A stretch of DNA of 7,179 bases, taken from positions 1 to 7,179 of the forward strand of contig DBWD01000157.1 in assembly GCA_002308555.1 (NCBI GenBank). The letters are read 5' to 3'. Shown here in pieces: positions 5,017-7,179 of this stretch (position 1 is its first letter; each line of letters starts with the position of its first letter). A program made the translations under genes and the position numbers. The notes beneath the pieces were generated by a model that was given only the letters and a program-made list of their open reading frames with translations, did not search any database and was not told the DNA's origin. The DNA comes from a bacterium UBP3_UBA1247 (lineage in GTDB: Bacteria > UBA3054).

Positions 5017-7179
5017 TTATTTCTCCAGGTAGACCAGTTCGCCCCTGACGTCCTCTATGCCGAAGGACTCTTTCAGCACGCTCACGTAAAGGTCGATCTG
5101 CTTCTCGTTCTCCTCGTGCTCGCTGCCGGTCTTGAAATCGTAAACTATGATCCTCTTCGGCTCGGCGGCGCTTGGGAAGAAGTGCACGCGGTCCATAATG
5201 CCTTTTATAAGCTTGTCATCCCTGAGGAACATGAAGGGCATCTCGCGCCGGACTTCGCATTCCTCCGCGGGCTTGACGAAAACGTTCTCGGGATGTCTGG
5301 CGATGTAAGCGTCCACCACCGCCCGCGCTTCCGCGGCCTCCTCCTCGGGAAGATCAGCGGTAGCCTCGACCGCGCCGCCCAGCCAGAGGATGCTCTCGCA
5401 ATAGGCGTGGATGGCGCTGCCGCGCCGCATGGCCGCCTCCCTTCCCAGGTCCGGCGCCGCGAAGCCGGCCGCCGCTTCCCCTTCGCTTCCTTCGTGGGAG
5501 AGTACGGAAGGCGAGACAATCTGGCGCCTTCTGGTCAGACTGCCGTTGAAGACAGGGGAGAGGAAAGTTTCCGCCTGCCCTTCGGCGGGAGTATTTTCAG
5601 ACTCTTCTTTTTCGTACCAGTCGCTCTTTCCGACGGAGCCTTCCAGCGCCTGCAGATGGGAATTGAACTTTAATTCGGATTTTGACTTGTCGCAGACGAT
5701 ATAGAGCGCTTTAGCGGCCCTGGTCAGGGCCACGTAGAAAAGATTGCAGTTTTCCAGATAATTTTTGTCGAGCAGCTCTCTTTCCAGATCGTAATATTCT
5801 TCGGAAGCGAAATAGGCGACCTTGTTGCATTTCTTGATGAAAGTCGACACTCGCGGCCGCTCGAAGCCTTTGGAAGGGATCTCGCCCTTAAGATAGCTGC
5901 CCGGTTTGATCTCGCTGAGAGGAAGATCTTTTACCGGCACCACGACCATGTCGTAGGTGAGGCCTTTGGCCGTGTGGATAGTGGAGACGATAACTTTCCC
6001 GGTGTCGACTTTCTCGCGGGGGTGCTCGTAGTTTTCAAGGTAATCCATCAGGCCTTCCAAGTCGTTCGGACAACCCTTGTAGGCGGCGACCGCCTGCATG
6101 AAGTCGGAAAGATTCCGGGAAACGCTCCGGGCTTCGGCGGAATCGGCGTCCTCCTTCCAGGACGCCAGCAGGCGTGAGACCGTTTCGAAAACGCCGTCCC
6201 TGAGAAGCCGCCTTCTCCAGCCGGAAAGCGTTTCCCCGAGGTCGTCTTCCGGGAAGAGCGACCTCAGGGGAGAATTCCTAAGAATGAAGAGGGAAAGCGT
6301 GTCGCCGGGATCGGACAGGCAGCGCAAAAAGGCCTGCAAGATCCTGGTCTCGGGATATTCCTTTATGGTGACGTTGGAGGTCGTGGCGCAGGGGATGCCC
6401 CGTTCTTTCAGCAGCGCGAGCACCTCTTCCACCTGGTCGTTTTTCCGGCAAAGGACGGCGGAAGAAAGGCCGCGTTTCCAGGGAGCGATCTCCTCCAAAG
6501 GTTTGACCGCCGCCTCAAAAATTTCTTTCGAGTCCTCGACGAAACTTATGGAAGCGAAGCCTGATCCGCCTACAGCGGAAATATGCTCCCGGTAGCGGAC
6601 ATCCTTGACCCAGTCGGCGAAACATGGCAGGGCGAAGATCCGGTTGACCATGGTCAGGACATCCGGAACGGAGCGGTAGCTTTTGAAGAGCTGTTCCGTT
6701 TCGAAGCCCTCCTCGTAACGTTCGAGGAATTTGTTGAAGATCTCCGGGGAGCTGCCGCGCCAGCTGTAGATTGATTGCTTGACGTCGCCGACCACGAAAA
6801 GACTTTTTTCCTCGTCTGAGATCGCTTCATCCGCCAGGGGGCTCATGATCTCCCATTGCTGCCAGGAGGTGTCCTGGAACTCGTCGATCAGAAAATGGCT
6901 GATGCCGGTGTTGAGACGGAAATAAACCTCCAGTCCGATCTCCGGGATCGCCAGAAGCTTCGAGACGGCCAGGGAGACGTCCGAGAAGGTGAAGAGATTC
7001 CGCTCGAATTTAAGGGCCAGCAGGACTTTCTGGTAATCCCGGGCCAGCTCGTAGGCCGCCGCCGTTTCGCCGCGCCTTTTCATGATCTCGCGGGTGCCGA
7101 GGTAGCGCAGCATGTTTTTCAGATCCTCCAGCGACTCCTCTGTCAGCATCAAATCGTCGATATTGGACCAGTCCGGCTT
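5017..7179 (-). CDS. AddA/RecB-type UvrD-family helicase with C-terminal PD-(D/E)XK nuclease, 3' part
   Basis: The frame is open to the window edge, so about 720 C-terminal residues are seen and the N-terminal Walker A part is missing; the TTG at 7152 is internal. Superfamily 1A motifs appear in order: LIDEFQDTS (motif II, near 6868-6891), VVGDVKQSIYSWRG (III, near 6753-6794), FKSYRS (IV), STIHTAKGLTYD (V, near 5950-5985) and LFYVALTRA (VI, near 5716-5742). The C-terminus is a RecB-like nuclease with RRGSAIHAYCE, GIMDRV, YDFKTG and a QIDLYV segment, so the catalytic His, Asp, Asp and Lys all seem intact. Such proteins process double-strand DNA ends for recombination, usually with an AddB or RecC partner, which would have to lie outside this window. 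It converges on the exporter operon and shows no functional link to it. The AddA versus RecB assignment is not settled by what is visible. Confidence 0.9.
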   Translation of the reverse strand, partial: KPDWSNIDDLMLTEESLEDLKNMLRYLGTREIMKRRGETAAAYELARDYQKVLLALKFERNLFTFSDVSLAVSKLLAIPEIGLEVYFRLNTGISHFLIDEFQDTSWQQWEIMSPLADEAISDEEKSLFVVGDVKQSIYSWRGSSPEIFNKFLERYEEGFETEQLFKSYRSVPDVLTMVNRIFALPCFADWVKDVRYREHISAVGGSGFASISFVEDSKEIFEAAVKPLEEIAPWKRGLSSAVLCRKNDQVEEVLALLKERGIPCATTSNVTIKEYPETRILQAFLRCLSDPGDTLSLFILRNSPLRSLFPEDDLGETLSGWRRRLLRDGVFETVSRLLASWKEDADSAEARSVSRNLSDFMQAVAAYKGCPNDLEGLMDYLENYEHPREKVDTGKVIVSTIHTAKGLTYDMVVVPVKDLPLSEIKPGSYLKGEIPSKGFERPRVSTFIKKCNKVAYFASEEYYDLERELLDKNYLENCNLFYVALTRAAKALYIVCDKSKSELKFNSHLQALEGSVGKSDWYEKEESENTPAEGQAETFLSPVFNGSLTRRRQIVSPSVLSHEGSEGEAAAGFAAPDLGREAAMRRGSAIHAYCESILWLGGAVEATADLPEEEAAEARAVVDAYIARHPENVFVKPAEECEVRREMPFMFLRDDKLIKGIMDRVHFFPSAAEPKRIIVYDFKTGSEHEENEKQIDLYVSVLKESFGIEDVRGELVYLEK

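Noticed and set aside
7150..7152. TTG/ATG near 7147-7152 as the start of the helicase gene
   Set aside because: The frame stays open to the window edge and a helicase of this family needs N-terminal motifs (Walker A) that are not seen, so the true start is outside.
1..7179. Mobile element, prophage, CRISPR or defence island around the helicase-nuclease
   Set aside because: No transposase, integrase, inverted repeats, spaced direct repeats or defence partner genes were seen; the helicase-nuclease best fits general DNA-end repair.

Overview
The window looks like ordinary bacterial chromosomal DNA: GC-rich, densely coded, with Shine-Dalgarno-type ribosome sites and frequent AGG arginine and ATA isoleucine codons. 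No rRNA, tRNA or clear phylogenetic marker is present, so I do not name a phylum. The gene content fits many anaerobic or Gram-negative-like lineages, and the BmrCD-like exporter pair is also common in Firmicutes. No stretch longer than 60 bases lacks a gene.

Layout: four plus-strand genes run from position 1 to 5007 in what appears to be one operon. They are (1) the 3' end of an extracytoplasmic solute-binding protein with one domain end followed by a half domain (1-555); (2) a compact 200-residue sulfotransferase-like P-loop protein (557-1159), starting one base after the previous stop; (3) and (4) two ABC exporter half-transporters (1166 or 1220-2944, and 2941-5007) that overlap by four bases and almost certainly form a heterodimer. 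A fifth gene on the minus strand (5017-7179, 5' end outside the window) encodes the C-terminal two thirds or so of an AddA/RecB-type helicase-nuclease. It converges on the exporter operon with only nine bases between the stop codons.

The exporter pair is the best-defined part. The first subunit has a canonical LSGGQ signature but Asp in place of the Walker B catalytic Glu. The second has the catalytic Glu but a divergent LSAGE signature and an extra domain of about 100 residues between its first two membrane helices. This is the pattern of asymmetric exporters such as TM287/288 and BmrCD, with one consensus and one degenerate ATP site. The role of the sulfotransferase-like protein and the binding protein in the same operon cannot be read from the sequence. 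I see no CRISPR array, insertion sequence, prophage or defence island, and no convincing undescribed system. The most unusual item is the half solute-binding domain ending the first gene.
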